DNA from: Chaetoderma sp. LZ-2023a
Taxonomy: Eukaryota; Mollusca; Caudofoveata; Chaetodermatida; Chaetodermatidae
DNA: 64,000 nt
Reading direction: 5' to 3'
Assembly (NCBI GenBank): GCA_034401795.1
Contig: CM067370.1
Coordinates: 55,367,380-55,431,379 of the forward strand
This document shows, piece by piece, positions 33,005 to 44,989 of the stretch. The position numbers and the translations under genes are program-made. Positions within the stretch are counted from its first letter, which is position 1. Each line of letters starts with the position of its first letter. Below the pieces are notes generated by a model that ran no database searches, was not told the DNA's origin, and saw nothing but the letters and a program-made list of their open reading frames with translations.

Positions 33005-34105
33005 ATGCATGTCTTATATTCTTCCCAATGGTCTAGTCTTTTCCCAAGTGCTAAATTACCGCATGATTCATCAGGAGATGAAAGCAGTGACTGTAAGATT
33101 TGTTCGAAATTGGGAAGACTGTGTTCGCTAACATCGCGTCAGGTTAGCCCTCCGAAATTGAAGAGGATTGAAAAGAAGCATTGTGGAGCAGATAGTAAAC
33201 CTCCTGCTTCTCCTTCAAGAAGCCATGTAAAGCTTGGCAAAGGGCATTCACATTTGTCATCTTCAACATCCCAAGTATTGGTGCCGGCTGATATAACCGG
33301 TAATGATCAGAACTTGTCCTTAGGGTCAGAAATTGGTTCTGATCCCTGTCTAATGGGACATAAACAAGGAGAAAAGCAGCACTCAGTTCCGATGGTTATG
33401 CGTATATCGCAGCAAAGTGCCCATCAAAATTCCTGTGAATCTGATTATGCGCAATCTCACAAGATCTGCTTCCTACCGGTATGAGAACTTAATATCTGGT
33501 GTTAAGGATATTTCCTGTTATCAGGATTCTGTTTTGGGTCAAATTTCTGCTTCGGGTTTGCTCTTTTCCGGTGCTTATTTATCTTCTGGTGTCAAGGATT
33601 TCTTTGTGTCATTATGATTCTGTTTCCGGATTAATTTCCGCTTCTGGTTTGCCTTCATCCAGTGTTAAGTTAACTTCCAGTGTTAGGGTTTTTTGCTAGT
33701 TGTCGGATTCCATTTTTGGTCATTCCTCCCACTCCAGTTCACATTCTTCTGGTGTTGCTTTACCTTCCGCGGTTAGAGATTGTGTTTTAGTTGTTAGGAT
33801 TCTGCATCCGGTCCCGTTTTAATTTCTGGTTAGTGCCCTTTCATTTATGGTCTAGATCGTGCTTCCGGTAGTGATTCTTCCAGTTCTCATGTTGCTTCCT
33901 CTTCCAGTCTTGCTAATTCTTCCGTTTCCAGTTTTCTGTCTCTCCTCTTCCTCTTTGGTGTTAGATCCAGTCACCGACACTTCCAGTTCTGGCCAGTTTG
34001 GGTCTTCCTCAGTTTCATGTTCCCATGTTTCTTCCTCTTCCGGTTTGTCTTCTCCCACTGCTGGTGGTACTTCTTCCACTTCCATTTTTTGGACTTTTCT
34101 TTATC
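33005..34105 (+). pseudogene. Serine-rich decayed coding block of unknown origin
   Basis: A 159-codon open frame (33005-33484) is rich in Ser, Lys and His and has a CKICSKLGRLC motif. It resembles no family I know. Downstream, in shifting frames, a peptide pattern repeats roughly every 25-40 residues: SSGVKD, then DSVSG and ISASGL, with SSSVKLTSSVR following one unit. Frames are broken by stops. This looks like the remains of a Ser-rich repeat protein, possibly the first ORF of a retroelement or an old host gene. I cannot decide which. Confidence 0.3.
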
Positions 34106-34202
34106 TTCTGCCTTTGGTAGTCTTCTTTCTTCTGTTGGTTCTCTTTCTCCTTCTTACCTACGTCGGTAGACACAAGGGTATATGCCAGCATGGACTACTT
34201 GT

Positions 34203-34204
34203 GG

Positions 34205-34239
<35 letters not shown>

Positions 34240-34850
34240 AAGACACTTTTGAACAACTGGTTCTACTGGAGGGACCTTCCCCAAATTTTGAGGGAAGTAT
34301 GTCCATTGGGTCATGAGCAGATCTACCAATTATGGGGTCTGAAACCCAGCAGTAACACGCTTTTAGCAGGTTTTCAAAATATACATTTTTACCCATTCTT
34401 CAATACTCTGGTTCTACTGGCGCAATCTTCTCCAAACTTGGGTTGAAGCTTATCCATGTGGTCCCAAACACATATGCCAGTTTGGGGGTCTAAAATGCAA
34501 CAACAACAGTTTTTAGCAAATCTACAATATATACACTTTTACGCATTCTTCAATAACGTTTGTTCTACTGGTGCGACCTCCAAACATCACTTGACTGGAA
34601 ACGTGACCATGTGATCCCAAACATGTACACAAATTTTGGGGCTAAAGGCTAAAAGGCAACAGCTTTCAGTAACATTGTTTTCTTCAAAATAGACATTTTT
34701 TAAGCATTTCTCAATAAATCTAATGGGTTGACTTGGGTTGATGCATGTCTGTGGGGTCTCGAAGACATATGCTAATTTCACTGTCAAAACCTAAAACACA
34801 CCAGCCTTTAGCAAATTTTTTTCCAAAATAGACACTTGACCTTACGGCAG
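34203..34850 (+). repeat. (TTG)n and core array, family B
   Basis: After (GTT)n at 34203-34240, units of about 150 bp follow. They carry GGTTCTACTGG near 34259, 34410 and 34561, CCCAAACACATATGCCAG, TTTTAGCAAATCTACAATAT, and CATTCTTCAATA. A fourth, more diverged unit reaches about 34850. The order within units is conserved and there is no coding signal. Confidence 0.65.
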
Positions 34851-35577
34851 CCCGTCTGGTTCTTTTTGATAAGCCTTGTAGTTATGTCCTTTCTATTCAT
34901 CTGAAGTTTTTTCTTCTCAAATTTTTGGTTTCAGCCTGTCTGTTACCTTAGTATTCATGCTACTTCTGTTCATTCTCCTCCTGGGTTTCCCCCTCGTTCT
35001 CTAATTTGAATTCTCAAGATTTTCTTGGGTGGGGATTTGTTGCGTGATCATTTTCATCGAGCCCTATTTAATTAATCAATGGCTTATCCGATCTGCATTC
35101 AGGTTGTAGCAAAATTAAAACAATTTAAAAGTTTTCTACATGCTTTGACATGGTTTGAATTTAAATTTTTTCTGTGTGATTTGTCTCCTTTTCAAGAATT
35201 AGAAGAATGTTAGAGTTTTCAATAGACATTTGATTTATCAAGGTTTATACCATTTTAAGAATCCTTATTTTACGACACTGCCGCACATGTTTGATATGCG
35301 GAAAAACTAAAGGGCTTGACACGCGAGACGCAGTCCATCTAGTATAGTGTTTCCTTTGATTCTGAGGATCCAATTGTCTTTGGTGTGTAGTTTTCTCTTC
35401 CTCTATATGTTTAGTTTTTTTCTCAGGTTAGGGTCTCCATAGTTGATTGTTCAGAAGACCCTTTTCTCTCTGTTTATTTTGTTTTAGTTTCTCATGATGT
35501 ATTTTTTCTCTTAATCGCTTATGATTCTTCCTCTTTTCTTTTGTTCATCCTATCTATCTTTCTCTTTGTTTTCTCTT
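34851..35577. other. No gene seen
   Basis: T-rich on the + strand. No ORF or repeat that I can support. Confidence 0.4.
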
Positions 35578-36461
35578 TTTATACCCTGCCAAAAAAATAG
35601 TATTATGTGAAGGCATTTATGGTTGGTGGGCGTGGGAACGACCAGGCTAGCATCAGAGTGTTTTCCACATGCTAACTCAGATACCGTTTATCAGATCGCT
35701 TTGATACTTCAGAGGATGATTGAACTAGGTCTGAGGAAGAAAGCTATCGCAATCGACGATGATCTGAAATCCAAGATGGCCACCAGTGGCCATCTTGAAA
35801 ATTGTTTCCGGAGGATAACTGTTACCGTTTATCAGATCCCTTTGTAAATTCATAGTGTGGTTGGACTAAGCTTGTGGAAGAAACGTCTCAAATTTAATGA
35901 TGATGCAAAATCCAAGATGGCCACCAGCCAAAACAGACATCTTGAAAATTTGCTTCCGGATGATAATTCTGTTACCATTTATCGGATCGATTTGAAACTT
36001 CATATGGTGGTTGGACTAGGTCTGGAGAAGAATCAGATCAAAATAGATGATAATCCGATGTCCAATATGGCCGTCAGCCACCGGTGGCCATCTTGAAAAT
36101 GGGTTTCCGGATGATAACTGTTAATTTATTGGATCGATTTGAAACTTCATAGGGTGGTTGGAGTAGGTCTGTGGAAGAAACCTGTAGAAATTAATGATGA
36201 TCTGAAATCGATGATGGCCACTGATGGCCATCTTGAAAATCAGTTTCTGTATGAGAGCTCCATTACCGTTTTCTCGATCGCTTTGAAACTTCATAGGGTG
36301 GTTGGACTTGGTCTGGATAAGAAACATATCGAAATTAACTATAAGCCAAACTCCAAGATGATAAGGCCAATATTTATTTTATGCTTGAAGTCAAGCCTCA
36401 TAGTTCATTGCAAAGTCGTAAAGTCGAGCTTCATGGTTGCATTGCAACCACATTTCTGGTT
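35578..36461 (+). mobile_element. Family D core-repeat element with hairpin 3' end
   Basis: The 5' end TTTTATACCCTGCCAAAAA resembles that at 19684. Four to five units of about 145-150 bp carry CCAAGATGGCC and GGCCATCTTGAAAAT (near 35791, 35940, 36090 and 36227). The 3' end is CATAGTTCATTGCAAAGTCG, GAGCTTCATGGTTGCATTGC and CAACCACATTTCTGGTT, with a TGGTTGC-ATT-GCAACCA hairpin at 36434-36450. The family C element ending at 58411 has almost the same ~90-bp terminus. Confidence 0.72.
36434..36450 (+). repeat. Terminal hairpin of family D element
   Basis: 7-bp perfect stem TGGTTGC/GCAACCA with ATT loop, about 10 bp from the inferred element end. A hairpin this close to the 3' end is a Helitron/Helentron feature. 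Confidence 0.7.
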
Positions 36462-39400
36462 TAATGTTCTTGTCTTAGTAGGCTCTTCCTCTTCCGGTGC
36501 TTGCAAGATGGGTTCTACTTCTGTTATATTAGTGTAGGATGTTTACAAATAAATCAGCTTCGTTTATATTCGATGTAATCTATAGAGAGTGTAGCGTTAG
36601 CATTGTGATTGTTGTTGCATTTCATTATACCCATGTTTTGAAAAAATGTCGGGGATATTGTAATCGCCTCAATCTGTCTGTCCATCTATCTGTCCATCCA
36701 TCCATCACACTATCTCCTCCCAAACCGTTAGGTGGAGTTCAACCAAATTTGGTATGTGAGTTGGTCATATGGTTGCGCTTTACAAGACGATATTTATATT
36801 TGGGATAGTTATGGTGGTGTATGTGATCGATCAAAGACATTCGTGTCTTTGAGTCTATGTCATAGGATAAAATAATATAGTTAGAACATTTTCATACCTT
36901 TTTGCTAAAAAATCTAGTCAACTCTTAGTCAATTCACCTCTTGAATCAATGAGTTGTTGATAAATTCTGATTATTGCTGGACTGATTAGCCTGTTACTGC
37001 TATGTTCTAACCCTTGTGCGCTCTTGCGCAGTATTTGCTTTTCTTGCACTCGTTAATCTAGTTTGTGTAATTATTCTGCAGCTTTCTAAGCCTTTAAGTC
37101 ATTCAGATTTGTTCTAATAATCTCCATAGGCTCGATTTGGGAAGGATTTGTGTATATCGGCTTAAAACCTTTTCCTTATTATTATCTAATCTCAGCGAGT
37201 TGAGTGTTAAATTGCATGTAGATTCTCCTACTATACCATCCATCTGAAGATGCACCAGCTCCAAATTATACACGAAAAATTATACTTAGTCGGCCGAGAG
37301 TTTCAGTAAATTAGATCACTTCTTGGGGTGAAGGGTTAGATCTCTCCCTCGTTTTCAGATTTTGGAAATACCCCGTGTTCTGAATCATTTTATCCATCTA
37401 GAGTTGATAAATTAAAATGAGATCGCTCTCATCACCTTCAAATGCGTATCTTTCTAGATTAATAATCTAATAGCAGATCAGTTGTTGTACGCACGTAGCT
37501 ATATATTCTGTTATCATTCTCGAGTTATTCGAATGTAACTGAAAATAGATCATATTTAGCATTCTTAGTCTAGCTGTTATGTAGAATATTGGTTATATGA
37601 ATTAAAAATTTGTATGCATCAGTTTCATGCCTCTTTTAAAAAAGATGTTTTCAATAACATTTACCATTCTTATCCAGTTTTGCGATTAAAAAAAATTGCA
37701 CCAGTTTTCGAACTGCCATGTCTACATTCAGATGACTATTGCTATTTTAGTATTCAGCACAGCTCTAGCATAAGGTCTCTTCTAACCATAAGGTGTTCAG
37801 AGACAGCGGGAATTTCTTCTAAGGAATCTATGATTCATTGTTAGTATGGTGTTTGTTATCCCATGGATGGTCATGATGGAAAGTCGTTTACATCTTTGTC
37901 TCTTCGGCATCAGTCTTTAGACCCTTTGGTCGAGTTGTTTTATCATTAAGTTCTATTTTTACTGTCTTTTCCCTGTATAAAAAGGGGTGGGGGCAGTCTG
38001 GTACTCCCTGTTAGAATGCGTTATTGGACTATTGAGAAATTTCAGTTCCTCATCCTAGTCCTTTTGATTTGGGCTGCCTAGAAGGTCTTCCTCTGGAACA
38101 GGCTGAAAGTTTTGTATACAATTCATCAATTTGTCAGTAGTTACCCGTTTCAGCTTTTAGTAGGATCCAGATTCGTTATTCTGTGTATAGAAACTTGGTA
38201 GTTTCTTCTATGGTATAGGAAACCTCTCACGTTTTTTGTAACAATGATCTAGTTTCTGGCATAATGATCTTTCTATGTGATAATCCTTCTAATCAGAGTA
38301 ATTTTGCTCTCGTGGTAGGTCGTCTCTAGATTTTAGTGTTTGCATTCCTAACATCTTTCTCGTTTTACTGAATTAAGTTTTATTGAATAAAGTTTAGGAA
38401 TATGTTTTCGATATTGATCCCATTGTTCCCCTCGGGCCAGGAGATATTGGCTTGTGGTTCTGCTAAATCTATTAGTGAACATTCATCATTATCTCCCTTT
38501 TGTCTGGATCGTCATCTGAATCCAGATTTCTGATTCCTTGGGAATGCGAAATATTGAGCCTACAATCGCTTCTGTCCAAATTTCATTTCATTTTTGTTTA
38601 ATTTTCATTGGGCCAGAGCGTTAGACGAGCGTTCATGAGTCGCTTATTTCATTTTCTTTATATGGTGCAGAATTTGTTTTCGTGTTTAGCTCTGCATATT
38701 TTAAAGGTTAGTAATGTTATTGGCTCTTATTTATGCTTTTCTCGTTGTGATAGTGTTGGTAATGAGATGTTATGGTATATAAGTCCTCCATACCTATTAT
38801 AATAAGTTTAAGATTGCTGGAGAAGGTTTAATGTTATGTAAAATTCTAGAAGAGTCTTTCTTGTTCAATCTCAGTTCGTTTTCATCCAGCAATATCGCTT
38901 GTTCTTAATAGTATCACTAGTTCTTTCACCGTCTGATAAACTCTGGTTTTCGGTGAGAGGTTTTTTTATAGTTATGAGATACACTCTTCTCTTGAAAGGA
39001 CGATTCCTTCACATTTTAGGGTCACTTTCACGGAAGCGGTATCCAGACCGATGTCGATAACTTCTCACTGTTCAGCGAATCCTTTTATATACCGCGAATC
39101 AGTCTCTCGGGAGACATTCTAATTATGTCTATTAAAGTTCATGATATTCATGGCATGTATTCTTCTTTCTTCAAGCCTTATCACCTACTGTTGAAGTCAT
39201 TCCTGTTTTAGGCTGGATATTGGAATCATCGTTATAATCTTAGTAAGAGGTATCCAGAACAGTGTTAATCTTCCGACCAACATCTAATCAATCTATCTTT
39301 CACTGGATTTTAAAAAACTAGTATAATTTTCCACGAATTAGATTCCACAAGAAACAGATAAATTTCAATGCTAAAGTTCATGACATTAGTGACCTATCAA

Positions 39401-40239
39401 TTTTTTCCCACGTCTTTAATGGTGCAGGCTGAAAAGGAAATTATCTTTTAATATTATTTTCCTAAAAGATTAGAATGCTGCTACTGCCATTTTCTAGATT
39501 CATAATTTTATATACAATCAGCGTCTTGTCATATGATCGCATGTCATCACTAAAGTGTAGTCTGTATGACATGAATGGTGAGTTTATTAATTTATTATTG
39601 TATTTACTGGAACTTAGTTCTTTTGGATTAAGTGATGTTGATTTAATTGCACTTTACTGCTGGTTTTTTGTCCTTGGTGGATTAAGTCCATCCATCTCAC
39701 CATTATCATCATTAAGAATGATTGTCTGAATGATATTGGTGAGATCTTTATTATTTATTAACCGGTTAGTTGATTTTGAGTTCCATTTGTTTATTTTGAA
39801 ATCACTAAATGCACTTTTATTTATCCTTGTTTACTGTGCTTTAATAACCTTCTTTTAAGGGTTCTCAAATCTCCACCCACCGGTTGGTTTTGAAGTGAGC
39901 CACTGACCAATTCTATGGGGTTTAGCAAGTAGTGATTGAACAGTTAGATGTTGGTGGTGTAATAACAATGGCCATAAACAACAGAGTATGTTTAGGTGGT
40001 TAATTAAACGACAGACCAACCCTAATGGGCCCCAATACCAGTTTTATATTAGGATGCAGGAAGAGTTAGTGTAGTATTCCCACAAAAGTACTGTATTGTA
40101 CTACTATTGCCACTGAGCAGTCTGGATAATGTTGTTGATCAGAATTTTATGAAGAAGAAATATATTATAGTGAATGTTTACTGTTAAAAGATACAGTTCA
40201 GCTTAAGTCAGCATTAGTATGAGGATGTTAAAGCCGATG
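36462..40239. other. Long stretch without recognised genes
   Basis: At about 36640-36800 there is a single 5' end of a core-repeat element (GTCGGGGATATTGTAATCGC, then CCATCTATCTGTCCATCCATCC). From 36800 to 39900 the + strand is T-rich with many short frames. A phrase with GAGGTATCCAGAACAG (39248) resembles AGCGGTATCCAGACCG (39036), a possible diverged ~210-bp duplication. No family is recognised. Confidence 0.4.
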
Positions 40240-40570
40240 ATGTCTAGAGCGAAACCAGTACATCAATCAGTCTTTGAAGTGAAGCTCCATCCTCATCTGG
40301 AGCTAAAACTTCTATCAAAGTACATTGGGTTGGAGACGATCTTGGATTCTGCGTCTTCGAAACCCTGTGACCAATCGACATGAAACTCAAGAAATATCCT
40401 TTAGGGATATATCTGACCACTGTTTGTTCCAAAGTACCTGATTGGTCGACCTTTCTAGTGCTCATACTGGATAACATAGTTTTTGTAAAAATTACTTCTC
40501 CAGAGGTGTGGACAAAATTGAGAAATATGATTAGGGCTAAAGGCTCATTCATGTTTTTCAGGCCTACTTA
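40240..40570 (+). mobile_element. Family A core fragment
   Basis: GATCTTGGATTCTG, CATGAAACTCAAGAAATATC, CTGATTGGTCGACC and GAGAAATATGATTAGGGCTAA match one family A unit. Both ends are missing. Confidence 0.5.
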
Positions 40571-41075
40571 AACCCATACCAGGAACTTAATGTTATCAAT
40601 AAATTTGTTGTTTTATTATGAGTCCATGTATTGATATTTTAAGCAAGACCCGCCTAACACTCCTAACACATTATAAAATGGATCTCTGAATACATAGCCA
40701 GTATGTGTTAAAATGAGCACTTGGTGGCTAAACAAGTTGGAGTTGTTCTGTCACTAATGATAGGGTGAGTGATTGCTAGATGCTAAAATTAGTACCACAA
40801 AAAGAACTTATTTTTACTAAGGCCACATAGCAATTCATTGTTCTAAAAAATGTTTATGTTGTTGAACTTTGAAATGCAAAAATGATTATTGAGATTTTAA
40901 TTTGTCATTTGCTGTCATGACCATGTACCCCTACTAAAAGATTATGATCAAACGATGGTTGACCATGGCAATATGATCCCAAGCGAGATTGATTTGACTG
41001 ATTAAGCCATAGTAAACCATGGTCAAACTTGATCAGTTGATTAAGATTTAAATAGAATTGGTGTGAAGGGCTAAG
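40571..41075. other. No gene seen
   Basis: Nothing supported. Confidence 0.4.
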
Positions 41076-41262
41076 TGATGGGCCTGAAAGGCCAAGTGAG
41101 CTTATGACGTGGTGGCCATCCGTCACCCATCTGTCTCTCCATCTGTCAACTTTTTTTAAAACGACTTCTCAAGAAACTATGGGCCAATTTCAATTATATT
41201 TGGCAGGAACCATCGTGGATTTTGGCCGACTTTTAGAAATGTCTTTAAAGATCTCCGAAACA
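41076..41262 (+). mobile_element. Family A 5' fragment
   Basis: GGGCCTGAAAGGCCAAGTGAGC and CCATCCGTCACCCATC followed by AACCATCGTGGATTTTGGCC. It is cut at 41262, where an (AAT)n tract (41264-41320) starts. Confidence 0.6.

Positions 41263-41263
<1 letters not shown>

Positions 41264-41320
<57 letters not shown>
41264..41320 (+). repeat. (AAT)n microsatellite
   Basis: About 19 AAT units, directly abutting the truncated family A fragment. Confidence 0.9.
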
Positions 41321-41497
41321 TAGATCTGTTCCATGAACAGATATACGGCTTCCAAAAGTACCTGCACTCTAACTAGACCCTCTTTTCTTGTACTTCATGT
41401 TCAATCCAGTTCTCTCATGAAATTCCGTTTTGAGAACTGCTCTAGATAATGTTTCGTGTCTTTCGGATCTATCACCTAGGTTGCTTTGGAGAAGACC

Positions 41498-42300
41498 TAT
41501 ATACAGACATAAAACTGACCACAAAAATCAGCAAAATGATTGGCCATTCAACAGTAGACAGGTAAATCAGGGATTGAGCTTTCAGTAGTAAGAGGGTTAA
41601 GAAGTGACTGACAATTTTATCTTTCCAATATGCTTAATAGACACTGGAAAACTAGTACACAATTAATGCAATAAGAGTTCACATTCTGCAGTATATGGGT
41701 TAACACAAATCTAATCCTTCACCAGCAGAGGAGTTAATAGGCAGGAGCAACTTCCGCTATCACATTAATCTGTTTGCCCAGAGCATTTACAGTAGCAAGT
41801 CCAGTTATTTACCGTGATGACCAGATATGAAATGGTGAATTTTGAGGTTTATATACAGACACAAAACTGGTCACAAAATTCAGCTAGATGATTGGCCATT
41901 CAGCAGTAAATAGGTTAATCAGGGATTGGCCATTCAGCAGTAAAAAATATACAAAGTGTGTGACAATTTACGTTTCCAATATTTCTTAGTGGATACTGGA
42001 AAATTAGTACAAAATCATTGAAATAAAAGTTAACATTCTGCAGTATACGGGTTAATACAAAATCTAATATTTCACCAGTAGAAGGTTTAATAGGCAGGAA
42101 CAATTTCCTGTCAAATTGTTTTGAAAAATATTCATCAGCTAACCTTAGCATCTACATTAAGTGCAAGTTTTATATTGACATTAATACAGTCAACTGGTAT
42201 TAAATGGCAATTAAATCCCCATTATATTAATCTGTTTGCCTAGAGAATTTACAGTAGCAAATGCCATTTATTATCCCCATAGTAACGAGATATAAAATGA
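41498..42300 (+). repeat. Direct duplication, ~351-bp offset
   Basis: TATACAGACATAAAACTGACC at 41500 recurs as TATACAGACACAAAACTGGTC at 41851. The order GATTGGCCATTCA, TCAGGGATTG, TTTCCAATAT, CATTCTGCAGTATA, GGGTTAA, AATCTAAT, TAATAGGCAGGA and TTAATCTGTTTGCC is kept in both. The second copy is longer because half an H hairpin (CAAATTGTTTTGAAAAATATTC) and about 100 bp follow 42105. Confidence 0.75.
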
Positions 42301-42780
42301 AAATCAAATTTCACATTAATCATTTTTATTAGAGCCTATAGCAAACTGTCTTCTACTACATAATAAAGAGGAAATTAAATCTAAATACTTCCGCCCTTTA
42401 CAGATGGATTTCGTTCATTTTAAAACACACCAACTAACATATGTATAACAATTTTCTCCATCCAAATCCATCAAATAAAAAAGTTCAAAATGGCCCCCAA
42501 ATGCTCGAATTTGATTGGTCCACGGTGGCGATACTGTTTTACCAATCAAGTTTTTGCGACCAAATTTCACTTGCCGCCATTGACTAATTATATTCCCCAA
42601 ATCAGCCAGATCGCTTCAGAAGTTCCAGAGGAGAAGATTATTTTGTCATTTATGACGTCATCAATATGACCACCAATGCCCTGAGCCAATCAGGCTCTGT
42701 TTAGCTATTTTGATTCAGGGGGTGATCTCAACCATATATTCTGAGTTTTAGTTCAATTTACTTGCCGGAAGCGGCTGGTG
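42301..42780. other. No gene seen
   Basis: Contains short phrases such as CAAAATGGCCCCCAAATG, possibly very decayed core sequence. Not assigned. Confidence 0.35.
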
Positions 42781-42785
42781 GAAGA

Positions 42786-42854
42786 ATAATAAAAATAATA
42801 ATAATAATAAATGGAACAATCACTCTAGTCTTCCAGAACTTCGCTCTTGGAAGC

Positions 42855-42901
<47 letters not shown>

Positions 42902-43010
42902 CTTTTTAATGGGGGTACGTCATCAATAAAAAACTGATCTTCCTTCCAGAGTAGAGTATGTACATAGAAAAAGAGCAGACACACACACACACACACACAC
43001 ACCTACACAC
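42786..43010. repeat. (AAT)n and (CA)n microsatellites
   Basis: AAT repeats at about 42786-42810 and 42857-42902, a 60-bp spacer, then (CA)n at about 42980-43002. CA-rich sequence continues to 43060 at the edge of the Tc1 element. Poly-Leu frames on the minus strand come from these. Confidence 0.85.
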
Positions 43011-43090
43011 AGAAGTACACACATGCACCCACACATGCACACACGCATGCACGCACATGCTACATTAAATTTTATACATATTTATATATA

Positions 43091-44745
43091 CACCTGTGCA
43101 AAAGTTAAGCACCACCCTATTTTTACGCACATGCGAGGGTATATTCATGTGCTATGAAGAAAGCAATAGCATAAACATTTATGTACCCATCCATCTTAGT
43201 GCAAGAGGTAATAATGCAACTAGAGGAATGCTGATTATGATGGTGGGGAAACACTGTATGTTTTTGTTTGAACTTGAAAATGAGGCCTGAATATGGTTAC
43301 GTTGACACAACTGACAACTATTGCCCTACAGTTGACACACGTGGCTAGATTGTCATTAATGGTGTCTGAAAACGAAGTTTAACATCTGTGCACGAGTGTG
43401 AGACTGTCATTATTAATACCGGGTATATCCACCTTGTGCCTGGATGACGGCCTGGACACGACGTCTCATGCTGGTCACCAACCGACTGATACGCCATTGT
43501 GGTATTCGTTGCCATTCAAGATGGAGTGCGTCTGTTAATTCCTGTAGGTTCTGCACAGGAGGATCCCTCCTTCTCACCATGTTTCCCAGAATGTCCCAGA
43601 TATGCTCAATAGGGTTCATGTCAGGGCTCCTTGCTGGCCATGGTAGGGTTTCGATGGCATACTGGCGGAGGTATTCATGCACAGCTCTAGCACGATGTGG
43701 TCGGGCGTTGTCATCCATGAATATAGGGTGGGTTCCAGGTGCATGATTTACAAAATGAGGGACCACAACTCTATCCAGTATGGAATCTTGATATCTTTGT
43801 CCATTTAGTGTTCCAGGTACAGTCAACAGATCCAGCTTACAATCAAATGAGATGTACCCCCATATCATAACGGAACCTCCACCAAATGGAACTTCTTCCA
43901 TGATGTTACGTTGGTCGTACGCCGTGCGTCTGGACCTCCATACACGAGTTCGACCATCTGTGGCATGAAGCAGGAACCAACTTTCATCGGACCAGTGTAC
44001 CCGTCTCCAGGATCTCATGTTCCAGTGTCTTCTTTCGTTGCACCACCTCAGACGCTCCTCTTTGTGGTGTGCAGTGAGGAGAGGACGTCTGACAGGTCTC
44101 CTAGCTTTCATGCCAGCAGCATACAGTCTCCTTTTGACGGTAGACATTGACACTCTTGCGCGTTTCCCAATGCTGGCTGAGCACTCTGCTGTTGGTGAAT
44201 GGAGATCTCCTAACAAGGCGTACTAGGGCTCGATCATCACGGGCAGTAGTCTTCTTCGGTCTTCCAGATCTAGGCCTGTCGTTCACCTCGTTAGTTTGCC
44301 CATGTTTTGCAATCAAACGACTGATTACAGTATGGTTAATGTTCAGCTGTCTGCCAATCTCTCTGCATGACATACCAGGTGTATGCATGCCTATAATTTG
44401 TCATTTCACACGATCACTTAACCTTCGTCTTGCCATAGCGGTTCACAATCAAGAGCTAATTCTCTCTGTACAAATAAACCACGGTCATGAACACAAAATT
44501 CCTAATCTTGTCGCCTAAATCTGTATGTAATGTTCTACACCTCAAACTGGACTTTTACATAACTGAACACGTGTGCTGTTTCCCGCCACGCACGGACATC
44601 AAGCGGCGTGAAGTCATGCATGCATGTGCATTTCGTACTTGGAATTATGTCAGCTAACGCGGGGACACAAAGTATGGCAGCCTAGTTGTACCATCATGTT
44701 TCTACGTTCTATTGTTTTTGCTGGTGCTTAACTTTTGCACAGGTG
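43091..44745 (-). mobile_element. Tc1-type (DD34E) transposon with complete ends
   Basis: CACCTGTGCAAAAGTTAAGC plus ACCA at 43091-43114 is exactly complementary to 44722-44745, a perfect 24-bp inverted repeat. TA flanks both sides, as expected for Tc1/mariner target duplication, and the site is a (TA)n tract. The 1655-bp element holds one transposase gene on the minus strand. The intact ends mean it could still be mobilised in trans by a related transposase. The internal gene is broken. Confidence 0.93.
43413..44436 (-). pseudogene. Tc1-type transposase, one stop and one frameshift
   Basis: The likely start is ATG at 44436 (MARRRLSDRVK), stopped by TGA at 44401-44403 in codon 12. The N-terminal frame to about 44160 has the first helix-turn-helix (MSCREIGRQLNINHTVISRL) and a GRPKK linker. 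The C-terminal frame (from about 44165 down to 43413) has the second helix-turn-helix region (VSMSTVKRRLYAAG). It also has the catalytic triad: WSDESW, MDDNARPH and DMNPIEHIWD, with 34 residues between the last two acids (DD34E). The two frames overlap at 44101-44216 and must be joined by a one-base shift near WETRK/KRARVS. The catalytic residues are intact. Confidence 0.9.
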
Positions 44746-44789
44746 TATATATATATATATATAACACTATGTACAGAACTATATATTCA

Positions 44790-44988
44790 CCCTTTCATCA
44801 CACCAGTAGCCATTCACTTTAATCTCCCAAACCACAACACCACTTCCGTCAACTACAGAATTATTGAAGTGCTCCATCGCGATCCTGATTCACCGGAAGC
44901 AACGTCTATCCGTAAGGAACGCGAGAAATTCTGGATCCATCAGCTACATAGCATGGACCCAATTGGAATTAATCACGCTGATTGGTGA
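44790..44988 (+). pseudogene. Penelope-like element GIY-YIG endonuclease tail
   Basis: The frame ending at TGA 44986 encodes PVAIHFNLPNHNTTSVNYRI, then RKEREKFWIHQL and DPIGINH. This matches the C-terminal part of the GIY-YIG endonuclease of Penelope-like retroelements (HFN..GH, R..RE..WI..L, P.GLN). The GIY-YIG motif itself and the reverse transcriptase are absent. It begins beside the (TA)n tract next to the Tc1 element. GIY-YIG domains also occur in some other elements, so Penelope is the likeliest but not the only source. Confidence 0.65.
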
Positions 44989-44989
44989 C

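Noticed and set aside
33859-34446. 195-codon Ser/Leu/Val-rich open frame
   Set aside because: It runs from the decayed serine-rich block into (TTG)n and family B core repeats; the hydrophobic stretches come from CTT/GTT-rich DNA.
36139-36537. 132-codon open frame
   Set aside because: It translates family D core units and the 3' hairpin end; the repeating peptide (LKLHRVVGLGL) only mirrors the DNA repeat.
43444-44518. Plus-strand open frames of 100, 79, 69 and 123 codons
   Set aside because: They are antisense shadows of the Tc1 transposase, whose catalytic motifs are clear on the minus strand.
44686-44789. N-terminal part of the 100-codon frame as Penelope coding sequence
   Set aside because: It lies inside the Tc1 right end and the (TA)n tract; only the part from about 44790 resembles the endonuclease.
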